Assembly: GCA_009760885.1 (NCBI GenBank)
Contig: CM019708.1
Span: 14,424,531-14,488,530, forward strand
From: Achatina immaculata
Lineage: Eukaryota > Mollusca > Gastropoda > Stylommatophora > Achatinidae
Reading direction: 5' to 3'
Length of the DNA stretch: 64,000 nucleotides
Shown: positions 23,306 to 34,869 of the stretch, one piece after another
How positions within the stretch are numbered: the first letter of the stretch is position 1
Layout: each line of letters begins with the position of its first letter
Program-made: the position numbers and the translations under genes
Notes under the pieces: generated by a model
The model's database searches: none
Told to the model about the DNA's origin: nothing
Seen by the model: the letters and a program-made list of their open reading frames with translations, nothing else

Positions 23306-24592
23306 CAGATAGAGAGAGAGAGAGAAAGAGAGAGAGATATATGAGTATTCTAAACTTACTCCTTAAATTCCTTTCTGTCAACCTCATTATCTTTGTTTTT
23401 ATCGGCAAGGACAAAGACTGCATCTATGTCAGCCTTGTTAACCTCCTTATCTCCATTCCGGTCAAACAGACCATACAGGACAGCCTCGTGGCCTGTATCA
23501 ACATAAACATATATATATATATAATACATGTATATATATATGAAGCTATATAAAGACATACACAATTTGCGAATAATTAAATTGTAATTTATATAAGCTG
23601 ACAGATTAATTCGCCTAAAAATCGAAAACTTGTAAGCAGTAACAGTGCTACAATAATGTCAGCTGAATTACAATAGCCAGACAAGCGATGACGTAAGACA
23701 GCATGGAAGAAAGATTGTCCTATACACCATCTTATAAGAGACATGAAGATTTTCTTCTACACCATCATGATAAAAAAATGGAAAAAAAAATGTTTTATGT
23801 ACCATCATTATGAAAGAGAATAGAAAGATTTACTACTGTAGCAACATGATAAAAGAAGGTAGAAGAATTTTTGTAGAGTACCAACACGACAAAAGACAGA
23901 AGAAGATTTTTCTGCTATATCATAATGATGAAAGACAGATCAAGGTCAATCTTCATTAATCAGATTTCTCATGTTTTAATTCTTATAATTTTGTCGAAAC
24001 GTCAGATAAGTAGATGACTCTTGCATTAAAAAAATATTATGAATAAAACAACCGTATCAATTATATCTTTCTCTCTCAACAATTCAGATTTACACCTACA
24101 AGACAAGATCTTTCTTGATAGAACACTGTACGTGTATGTACTCTGCATTTTCTTTAGTTTTAGGAGGTTTATTCTGTTACATTTCTTAAAGCGTAAATGT
24201 TTGTAAAATGTATGAAAATTAATTTACACTATACAATTCTTAAAATACACGATGAAATTACTAATATTCTCGTGTAAATAAAACATTAACACAATGGTGA
24301 AAATACAAGAACTAGTTATTATTAGTAATTTCTGACATGGCATAAGAAATATTAAACATTACTGGTATTACGACTTATTACTGTTTTAGACGCAATAGTG
24401 AAATTTTATATGTATATATGTGAACATACCTTTAAAAGCTGGGTCAACTTTGTCGACTGACGCTGTGAATTCTGCGACGCTGATTTCTCCATCCTTATTA
24501 GTGTCATAAGTCTGGTGAAAGGAAAGTTTAGGTTAGACATGGAATAAGACCATTACTGTTTCATAACGTATAGATTAAACAGACAGGCAGGC

Positions 24593-24684
<92 letters not shown>

Positions 24685-24843
24685 TACCAGAAAATAAGTC
24701 TCTGTCTCAGCTTCAGTGACCTCTCCACTTTTGTCAACGTCAAGGTCATCGAACAGTTCCTGTTCCAGTTTCGCAAGGACTGCATCTGGCGGATCGGCCA
24801 AGGCCAGGGCAGGCAGAAGTATCAAAATGGCGTAGACGAACAT
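22857..24843 (-). CDS. Secreted four-EF-hand calcium-binding protein, copy A2 (4 exons)
   Basis: Exons 24843-24688, 24511-24430, 23492-23360 and 22890-22857 have the same lengths (156, 82, 133 and 34 nt), phases and GT-AG sites as copy A1, giving 134 residues. The signal peptide MFVYAILILLPALALA is unchanged, as are the four loops DVDKSGEVTEAE, DTNKDGEISVAE, DRNGDKEVNKAD and DKNKDNEVDRKE. The one replacement seen relative to A1 is L to F just before loop 3 (YGLFDRNG). The TATA box is conserved at 24884-24890. The reading frame has survived while flanking repeats changed length, which fits a working gene but could also reflect recency. The physiological role is not deducible; secretion and calcium binding are the supported inferences. 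Confidence 0.85.
24594..24686. repeat. (GATA)n microsatellite in intron 1 of EF-hand copy A2
   Basis: About 22 GATA units directly behind the donor site. Confidence 0.95.
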
Positions 24844-24883
24844 GATACTAAGATAACGGGGAGATAGTGAAATGTAAATTTGA

Positions 24884-24890
24884 TTTTATA
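24884..24890 (-). promoter_or_regulatory. TATA box of EF-hand copy A2
   Basis: TATAAAA on the minus strand, 41 bases before the start codon, as in copy A1. Confidence 0.55.
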
Positions 24891-25312
24891 GCAAGGAAAT
24901 ACTACCATGTGCTATGAACTTCTATAGTAAAAGTTAAAAGAAACAAATAATAATTTTATTACTCGTTCATCAACTGTTTTTTTTAACTTACATGCTCGAT
25001 ACAAAATACAAGTGATAATGTCATTTTCTCTATACAACATACAAGTGTTGTCATCTGCTCCATACAACATACAAGTGGTGTCAGCTGCTAGATACAACAT
25101 ACAAGTGATAATGTCATTTGCCTGGACATTAGTTAACAACCTTCTAGGGAGAAATTATTTCTTCTTCTTCAGCAAGAGAGAAAACTAGTTATTCAATGTT
25201 ACAGAGTAATGACAGTTACAGTTTTGTAAAAATAGTTCTCTGTTTACTGTAGGAAAATTACTAGTTGCTAAATTACTGAGAATATATAGTTAGTTTCATA
25301 AAGTCGCTAAAT

Positions 25313-25675
25313 GATGTGATCAGAAAAGCCTTACTTTAATTATCAAAACGACATAGAATATGGTTATATCTAAGTAACAGAATCCACCAAAATACATAAG
25401 GAAATTAAACGGAACTATTCTAAAGCAGGTGTGGAAATTTAAATACCCTGGATCGGTAATAACTTTATATGGGAAATGCCGAACAAAAATTAGGAACAGA
25501 ATAGGCCAAGCAAAGACTGCATTTCAGAGAATGAGAAACATATTATCCAACCCATCCTTATCAATGAATGTTAGAAAACGAGTCCTAAAATGCTATATTT
25601 AGCCATCTTATTATTTGGAAGTGAATCATGGATAATAGGTAGGTCTGCACAAAAATCACTGGAAGCACTTTACAG
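25313..25675 (+). mobile_element. RTE-like LINE 3' fragment, unit A2
   Basis: Equivalent of 5995-6362 with the same internal deletion; a few private substitutions and one 3-bp difference. Confidence 0.7.
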
Positions 25676-26894
25676 AAAAACCTTTCCGTGCTGTGATCTC
25701 ACGTCAGATAACTAGAAACAATAAAGTGATACGTTTTATAACAAAGGTTTCTGATATAGAAAAAATGAGCGAGCATCGTGTGTAGGAATCTGTGTCCACA
25801 ATCCAGCCCTAACTGGTATATTTTCCACATCACCGCGCCATCGTTTCACGACTGAGTAAAATAATTCATAATTTTCTTTTTAACCATTAGTTGAAAGATA
25901 ATAAAACAATTTTAATGGTATATAGGAAACATGCATGGTAAATATAAATAAAGGATATATTTTTGTGTATGTTTCAGATAATACGCACACATTACAAAAC
26001 ACTGAAAAAATGCAATAAAATGAATCATAAATGGGACGAAAATTTATTTAATTATTTATTAGTGAGTGCTGCATAAAAACGTTCACGCACAGAAATATAC
26101 TTTATCCTTTAAAGAGTATACTTGAGGAACTTTTGGGAGAATATTTCAGGTACCTTCTGGGAGTATACTTGAAACACATACTTTGAGTATACTTGAGGCA
26201 TCTTGTGGCTGTAAAAACGTCTAAAATTATACTTACGTGAAGTCACGATTTTTTTATGATTTTAAAACTGATGAAAGTGTTCACAGGATTTTGTCTGTGG
26301 ATAGAGCAACAAGACGCTGCCTTTTATAGAAAGCTGTGTTCTATGCCAGTTTTGCGTTTTTGCTGAATAATCATAGTATGCATCTTGAAATTTAAAACTG
26401 AAAAATAAGCGTAATTTAGAATTTGCTGATCTTAGGTCTGGACTGATAAGATATCTTTTACAGAAGCTAATGTCTGTAATAAAAAAACATGATAAGATAT
26501 TTCTTTCAAGGTAAACTGCATTTTTTATGTTTGTTTCAGCACGTGATTATCACTTTTTAAGATATTTCTTTCAAGGTAAACTGCATTATTGATGTTTGTT
26601 TCAGCACGTGTATTATCACTTTTTGATCTTTGAATATTTTTTACCTTCACGTGCATAGTGTAGAATTTAGTAATGATGTGAATTGCACACAGTTTGACAG
26701 TTATTTTTTCTACAAGAAATAATGAATTGATTCCTTGTACGCATTTTATTCAGTGATACTTCAGACTCTGAATATTGTTTGGTTCAAAAGTTCTTTTTTG
26801 CTTTAAAACAGTCATCAATATCTGTTGTTTTAAAACAATCAGAAAAATTAATTGATTATAGGTTTCAGATTGTGTACTACAAAATAAACGGAAA

Positions 26895-27188
26895 GTTTCC
26901 AGACTACTCACCATGAATGTATCGTTCTACTATTTCAGACTACTCACTGTGAATGTATCGTCCTACTGTTATAGACTACTCACTATAAATGTATCGTTCT
27001 ACTATTTAAGACTATTCACTGTGAATGTATCGATCTACTATTTCAGACTATTCACAGTGAATGTATCGTTCTACTATTTCAGACTAGTCACAGTGAATGT
27101 ATCGTTCCACCATTTCAGACTACTCACCGTGAATGTATCGATGGACTCTGCCAGATTACTTACAGTGAATATATCCTTGGACTATTGA
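26895..27188. repeat. 36-bp minisatellite, unit A2
   Basis: As 7590-7850 with one additional monomer, which shows that the array changed copy number after the duplication. Confidence 0.9.
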
Positions 27189-28504
27189 TTCTTAGTACAA
27201 CTGAGTCACGTAGTAGTTAGTGTGTCTATCACCCGTAGGTCGGTATTAGTTATTTCTTCTTCTTCATTCCCCTCCTTCTTCTGCTTTTTCTACTTCTTAC
27301 TCTTCTTCTTCTTACTCTTCTTCTTCTTCTGCTTCATTTTCTTCTTCCTCTTCTTCTTCTCCTTCTTCTTAAGAAAGGAAAAAGTCTATTTTTATTTCCC
27401 CCAGTCTAGAAATATTTTAAGACTGACAAAGTTTATTGCCGAGATTCAATTTTATGTCCTGAGGTGGAGCTATGCATGAAGCATTTCCTAGAACTGTGTC
27501 TTGCCTTATCCCATCATGAAGGTGCAGTCATCACAGCCGCCTGTTACTTGAGTAGGTGGAATAGATTATTGCTGAGACTTTGTTAGCTGGCAGAAAATAA
27601 ACTTCTCCATCCGTGTAGCACTGTTATCTTTGTTATTACTTAACTGAAAGAGAAGAAAGAGGGCATGTGTGGGTTTGTGTGAGTGTTTGTAAGTAGGAGA
27701 GAGAGAGAGAGAGAGTGAGAGAGAGAGAGAGAGAGGAAGGAAGGAAGACAGAGTTCGGAAGAAAGAAACAGAAAAAAGATATAGGAAGAGAACGAGAAGA
27801 ATATTAAATCTTGTATTGTAAAATTTCCCAAAATCTAATGCGATGCTCTGTTCCTGGCTATTTCGAGTATTTTAGCCAGTGTTTACAGACCTTGTGGCTA
27901 AGTTGATGACTTCTGGCAGAAAATGATGACAGAGGCAGCAGAAAGCGTGTATGAGACAGTGATCTTGACCCTGATGTTACTGACTTGTAGAAAACTTTGG
28001 TACTATCAAATGTTTGAACAGTAACAGCCGTGTGTCGTGCAACACAAATATGAAGATAAGACTAGGAGCATGTCTGCTGTAGGTGGGAAGTGGAGACTGG
28101 TTCATCGTTCATTTCTTGACATTTCGTGTTCTTTAAGTGATAAGAAAATAGCTTGTCAGAAGATAAGATTTTTAGAGGTTAAAATTTAAGAATAATGCAT
28201 TGCAGGGAATTAGTTTATTTTAAAAAGATCGTCGTCGTCATCATCGCCATCATCATCATGGTCATCATCGTCATTGATTATATGTTAAAATAATTTTTTT
28301 GTAAAGAAACAGACTTTTAAAGCGTTTTGATCAGGTTTGTGTTCCATCATTTTCACAGTCATATTTTCGTAATTCATGTTGATCCAATAAGATTTGTCCA
28401 ATCAGATTGTGTAGTGTACAGTATCCTAATGGGATAATTTCTTGCTTTTTTTTCACATATCAGAATGTTCTTACCACAACAATCTTACCATCGACTTGTA
28501 AAAC

Positions 28505-29215
28505 TGACTGATTGCTACTTTAGCTTGATACCACACAATGAATGCTATTTTAGCTTGCTAACACACACTGAATGCTACTTTAGCTTGTCAACACACATTG
28601 AATGCTACTTTAGATTGCTAAAACACACTGAATGCCACTTTAGCTTACTAACACAGATTGATTGCTACTTAGCTTGCTAAAACAGACTGCCTACTGCTTT
28701 ATATTGCTAAAAGATTGCCTTCTGATGTATCTTGCTAAAACAGACTGCCTGCTGCTTTATCTTGCTAAAACAGACTGCCTGCTGGTGTATCTTGCTAAAA
28801 CAGACTGCCTGCTGCTTTATATTGCTAGAACAGATTGCCTGCTGCTTTATCTTGCTAAATCAGACTGCCTGCTGCTTTTTCTTGCTAAAACATATTTTCT
28901 GCTACTTTATCTTGCTAAAACAAATTTATTGTTGCTTTATCTTGCAAAATCAGACTGCCTGCTGCTTTATGTTGCTAAAACAAACTTTATTCTGCTTTAT
29001 CTTGCTAAAACAGACTCCTTGCTGCTTTATCTTGCTAAAACAGACTGCCTGCTGCTTTATATTGCTAAAACAGACTGCCTGTTGCTTTATCTTGCTAAAA
29101 CAGATTGCCTGCTGCTTTATCTTGATAACATAGATTACCTGCTGCTTTATCTTGCTAAAACAGACTGACCGCTGTTTTACCTTGCTAAAACAGATTGACC
29201 GCTGCTTTATCCATT
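28505..29215. repeat. 30-bp minisatellite, unit A2
   Basis: As 9150-9812. It has a 2-bp deletion near 28713 and small differences in monomer variants. Confidence 0.92.
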
Positions 29216-29351
29216 GTTTGTCATCTTTGATGTTTCCAAGTTATTTGATATCTCCACACTACCTCCTGTCATATTTTTCTCATGACTTCCCTCCTTTTTT
29301 AAATTGAATTTTCTAGTGACTACCAAGTTCTCTGAATTCTGTCTTGTGATA

Positions 29352-30693
29352 CGAGGGAAAGTCACTAAGTAACTCGCAAATTGAAATATTTTATCAGTGG
29401 CAGTTATCAGGTAATACTTAAATATATTCTTGGATAGTACCATCATCCCATTCAACTTTATAATAGTTGTATGTAGGGTGCGCTGGGAGGTACATGCGCA
29501 TGCGAAAAGCAATAACAAAATGGTTACGCAACTGTTAGTGTGTACCAAAGAAGAACAGAGGAGTGTAGTGCCATTTTTGTAGGCTGAAGGACATTCAGTT
29601 GAGGACACTCATAAGGAAATGATTACAGTTTATGCTGAAAAGTGTTTATCACGTAAAGCGGTCTATAACTGAATAAAAGAATTTTCTCAGGTGCGCACTG
29701 AAATTGTTGACAAAGTCCGAAATGGCCGTCCTGTTCAGATTGCAACAGAAGCAACTGTGCAACGTGTGACTGAAATTATCAGAGCTGATAGACGAGTAAC
29801 GATAGACAGTGTAGCAAGTGAAATCGGATGTTCACACTACTTACCTACAGAATAATGCATGAGCAATTGAATTTTCGGAAAGTTTGCTCACGTTGGGTAA
29901 CCAAAGATCTGAATGATGAATATAAAATGAACCGATCTGGTTTGTCATTGCAGCATCTCTGTCATTACGCATATGAAGGTGACATGGTCCAAAGGATTAT
30001 TACTAGAGACGAATCTTGGGTGCACCACTACCAACCCGAATCAAAACATGCCTCAATGCAGTGGAAACACCCATCATCGCCATGAGCAAAAAAATTCAAG
30101 ATTACGCCTTCCTTAGGGAAGGTTATGCTGATAGTGGTGTGGGATTATCAAGGAGTGTTGTTAACCAAGTTTCAGAAGTATGGTGACAGTGTGAACTCTG
30201 TATCGTACTGTGAAGTTCTGTCGATGCTATGGGATGCTCTTCGAAGAAAACGTCCTGGTCTGTTTACTAGAGGTGTGCTTCTCCTTCATGACAATGCCAG
30301 ACCACATACGGCTGGGTTAACCCAAGAGAAAATTACCCATTTGGGTAGAGAAGTTCTTGAACATCCATCCTATAGTCCTGACTTAGCTCCAAATGATTTT
30401 CACCTGTTTGGTCCATTGAAAAACCACCTTGGCGGGAGAAGATTCTCGAGTGACGAAAAGGTGGAAACAGAAGTAAAAAAGTGGTTCAGAAATCAGACTC
30501 CCGATTTTTATGACATGGGTATTGCATCGCTGATTACACGATGGGACAAACGTATCAATGTTGGTGCCGATTACGTTGAGAATAAGGGAATGATGTAGAT
30601 TCAAAAATTACAAGTTTTCAAAGTACTGTAGCATTTAGTTTTTTGTTGTTGTTTGTAACAGGCATTTATGAGTTACTTAGTGATTTCCCATCG
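29352..30693 (+). mobile_element. mariner DNA transposon, unit A2
   Basis: 1342 bp between TA at 29350-29351 and TA at 30694-30695, with the same terminal inverted repeats as the A1 copy. Co-duplicated with the unit, not an independent insertion. Confidence 0.9.
29520..30598 (+). pseudogene. mariner transposase (D,D34D), broken, unit A2
   Basis: Same gene remnant as 10160-11238, sharing the TAG after VVPFL and the TGA in the helix-turn-helix region. The C-terminal piece is longer here: a single frame from about 30125 to the stop at 30598 carries HDNARPHTA, YSPDLAPNDFHLF and the end YVENKGMM, because the stop seen in A1 is a serine codon here. All three catalytic aspartates remain visible, but the frames do not join. 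Confidence 0.88.
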
Positions 30694-32489
30694 TATTTTC
30701 AACAATTTTTGACTGTTACTTTTACATTCTGTAACTAGTTCTCATTTTCTGTTACTTTTACATTCTGTAACTAGTTTTCATTTTCCTGAAACTGCTCTGG
30801 GAACGTCTTCATTAGTTGTTTTGTCTGTTTAGGTTATCTGTTGAACTTTTCTTCAGAAACACATTTCTTTTGCTTCGAATTTTCGTGTCTTCTTTCTGTT
30901 AATTGTTCAAGTTTCATATTCTTACAGCAGCATATATTCTATATAGAATTATAGTAATATTTCTTAAATTTCTAGCTTGTGGCTGTTTGGGGTTTGAAAG
31001 TTCTTTTTCAGTCAAACCGAATTATATTGTATTCATATGATATCTTAATAGAGATGGCCCAAATAGGATGAGACTTAACACATCATTATCACTATAAGTA
31101 ATCTGCCTTAGCTATGTCTCGTGAGCGATGATTTATAACTGTTCAGTATCTTCATTATAATGTGCCGTCTCCACATGGAAGTGAAGCTTTCATTGGTCTC
31201 AGTCTTGCATTTATTCTATCTCCAAAGGGAAATGATTAAATAAGAGAAATGACGACTGAGATGAAAATGTTTCAAGTAATAAACGTAGATAAGAGTGTAG
31301 GGATCAGCTATATAAAAAGAGTGTTGTTAAAAAGAGTGTTAGAAAGAATAAGGAATGTGAGCAGGACCAAGATTTGTTGAAAATAAATTAGTTCTTATAA
31401 ATAAAGAACACAGACCAGTTCAATATTTCAGAAAACGACCTTTTCAAGTACACATACGAAAATAAACACACAAAATAAAAATACGATGAATAAAAAGAGG
31501 AAGATTCAAACACAAAAAAAGATAATGCTTCATTGTTCATCTGTTTTAGTTCCTGTCCACTTTTCTCACTCTTTCTATCCTTTGGTAAACTATATCTTGC
31601 ACCTCATTCTATCTTTATTACTTTTTCTAAGACCTCTTTGTGAAAGTTTGTTTTGTCATAAACCAACATATCTGCTGTTTTATGCGTCATTTTGTTTGTT
31701 ACGAAGGGGTTAAAAGGCCAGTGCTGTTAGATTTTATGCATATTACTATTTATTTTATCATATTTTACTTCAGTTGCTCTCTGGTACAGACATATTTATG
31801 GAGTAAAATTAATTAGAATTTCACAATCTGTTGGACTATTTGAGTAAAAATCACGCTACAAGTCTATAGCGTGGCAGGTGTCATTGCTCAGTTGAGTCAC
31901 TATGTCTAATCGACTCAAATTAATCACGGTTTTCAACTCATCATCATCATTAGATGCAGTGAGACTGTTTTTGTTTTCAATATTCTCAGTTTGTGACATT
32001 TTACTGTGCTATCTCGATATACAGCCTACGATTTTGTTTCTCTTATTCTTTTCCTGCCTCTCTTCTCATTTATATTTCCTGCTGCTACGATGTTGTCACG
32101 GCCTTCATTACTCATTATATGTCCAACGAATGATGACGGTCGTTTTATAATGGACATTTGCTTCTCTTAGACGTTCTGTGTTTGTCATGTTAGCCGGCCA
32201 TGATGCTCTCATCTTTCTTATAATAAATTATATCTCTGTTGCCTCTAGTGATCTTTGAATTAATCTGTTCTTTGTCCATGACTCACTTCCATAAAGCAGC
32301 ATGGGCTCATCTTAGAATTCTTTTTCTGTTCGGTGGCAGAAATGCGTTAGAAAAGATGTTTGTCATTTGTTTGAATGATGTTTTGTTTAGCATATTTTAA
32401 TCTTGATTTTAGAGGTTCATTTCCTTTTTGATGTTGCTTGTGTTGTCAGTTCAGAAAACGTTAAAAAAATGTTTGGAACTTCAGAAATG

Positions 32490-32730
32490 TTTATGTCGAA
32501 GAAGTCTCTGTGCCATCTATTCGTTGGTGCACTTAGTAACAGACGCAACCTGGCTAATGCTGATGCAGGTATGGCTATTGTCTTCTCCGGGGTGGAGTCT
32601 GCTAAACAGACATTGGACTTTCCATACCTTTTTTTTCTATTTTGATTTGCTTCAAAAGAATGAATATCGGGCGTAATCCCCACCCCAAGCGACTCTGTAC
32701 TTGTACTTCAACATCTTCACAGTCAGAAAA
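32490..32730. repeat. Dispersed repeat of about 250 bp, copy 4 of 5
   Basis: B2 equivalent of 13120-13355. Confidence 0.45.
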
Positions 32731-33479
32731 TAACTTCCTTGTGGTTTTAGAGAGCAATGTGTAGTTCTCTTACTTTAAAATAATTCTTTCTTTCTTTGTT
32801 TTTTTTTTCTTTCTTTGTTTTTTCTTTCCTTCCGTCCGTTGTTTTTTTCTTTCTTGCTTTCTTTCTTTCTTTCTATCTTACTTTTTTCGTTCTTTCTTTC
32901 TTTCTATCTTCCTTTCTTTCTTCTTTCTTTCTTTCTTGTATGTCTAGTAATATATTCTGAGCCATCTAAATAAAGACACCAAGTAACCTCTGTGAAACCC
33001 TCCCATCAGCCTCTCGTATATTCTGTATATATTTAACATTACGATTTTCTATAAGAACTGAGAGAGGCTCTTAGGTACGGGCTGTTCACATGTTGCTGTA
33101 AACATGATGATGTTGTGTTCCGCTGTTACTTGTTCTACCTTTACATTTTTCAGGTACTAATAGCAATGACCAGCTAGCGGTTTCCATGATTAAGTAAGCG
33201 AACATTACCTGGCACAGGAAACGTTAATTAAGACACTCTTTACTTAATTGTAACAAACAGGTAAAAGTACAGGTAAAATATACTGAATCCTATTAGGAAA
33301 TATTTGAAAAAAATTAATTCAGTTTTCTTCAAAAGTTTAATGAAGACAAAAGCTGTAACTGAAATTACTGACTGTAAGAATTATCTTCAAAACGTCAACA
33401 TATTATTTTGTGGTAAATAAAATAGCTGGCCTAGCATCAGGAATCTCTGTCAAGGATCACACAGGCATTGTTGTCATGG

Positions 33480-34826
33480 TTACTTGGCGAAGAAAATTGA
33501 TTTATAACCGACAAGAGGGACAACCGTCTCGAAGATCCTGAAACAAAATGTCACAGATAAAAATGATTTTAAATATAAAATTGATGATATTATTCTTACC
33601 TCAGTTGTTCAGTTATCACAACGCAGTTTATTGTGTTGCATGATATATGGCTGAGATGAGAAAGAGAGAAGGAGAGAGAGAGAGATAGATAGAGAGAGAG
33701 AGAGAGAGAGCAATAAAAGAGAATGCAATAGACAAAAAGATACAGACAAAAAAAAAAGAGAGACAGAGACAAATAAAGATAAGGAAAGCTGAGAAAAAGT
33801 GAGGGAGAGAGAGAGAGAGCAATAAAAGAGAAGGCAAGAAAGAGAGAAAGAGAGACAGACAAAAGAGAGAGAGAGAGAAAGAAAGAGGCATAAAGAGAAG
33901 AAAAGAACATTAAAAAGAGAAGGAGAGAGGGAAAATTAACAAGGTCTCATGATTAAAGAGTGAAAAATTCTCCCTACAAATCTTTCTTATATTTTAACTT
34001 TTATCTTTTAACATTCACACTTGCAGACATTAAACGTTACATTCATATCAGTGGCAGTCAGTCAGTCATTTGCATATCCCTTGCGGAACTTTGCCTCCAT
34101 AACAACCTTCTTGTAGCCTCTCGGTTGTAAGCATGATGTCCTGCTGCTGATACGTCCATTTGGAGATTATTTCTTGCATCCATTTTGCCTTGTCTTCCTC
34201 TTTTTCTCATTATGTAACCTTCCAAGACGGTCTTCTCTAGATTATCATGACGTTTAATTTGTCCAAAATATTTAAGTTTTCTCTCTTTAGTTCTCTTTTC
34301 TAGAAATCCTTCTTCAATATTAAGTTCTTGTATTATGGATATATTTCGTCTTTTTTGTGTTCATGATATTTGAAGAACTCTTCTGTGGCATTTACATTCA
34401 AAGGCATTTATGTGTTTCTCAGCTGTTTTATTATGTGTCCAGGTTTCACAGGCATATGTTGCGATGGGAAAGATGCATGTCCTTAAAGATCTTATTTTTT
34501 TGTAGTTCTGTATGTTCCTCAGACAGCGTATTTAGTTGTTTTATTTTTTGAAGACCGATAGATGTCCTTCTTTTAATTTTCCTTATTGTATTTTCATTAT
34601 TAGTTAGTAGTGATCCAAGTTGTTCAAAACTCTCCATCTCTTCCAAATGTTCCTCATTGATATCTATTTCAGCTGCCTTATTTTGTTTTTATAAGTTGTC
34701 ATCAATTTAGTCTTCTTCGCATTAAGATAGAGGTTTTGCTTTTCTCTATTCTTACTTACAGACATAATTAGTTTTTTCCATTCCTTTTTTTATATCAGTG
34801 TACTAGCCATATAATAAGACAGAGTC

Positions 34827-34869
<43 letters not shown>

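Larger units (their letters stand above)
20786..34480. repeat. Recent tandem segmental duplication, right copy (units A2 + left part of B2)
   Basis: Partner of 1549-15097. It begins at a TTTGTTTGAAAGATG stretch that continues from older B-like sequence on its left, and ends where B2 goes on into the intact EF-hand introns at 34480. The A2 part has one extra 36-bp minisatellite monomer and a few small indels compared with A1. Confidence 0.9.

Noticed and set aside
20786..34480. Dismissing the near-identical pair outright as an assembly haplotype artefact
   Set aside because: It cannot be excluded from sequence alone, but different left and right junctions and private changes (minisatellite monomers, stop loss in copy C versus stop kept in the orphan B1 exon) fit a real duplication at least as well.
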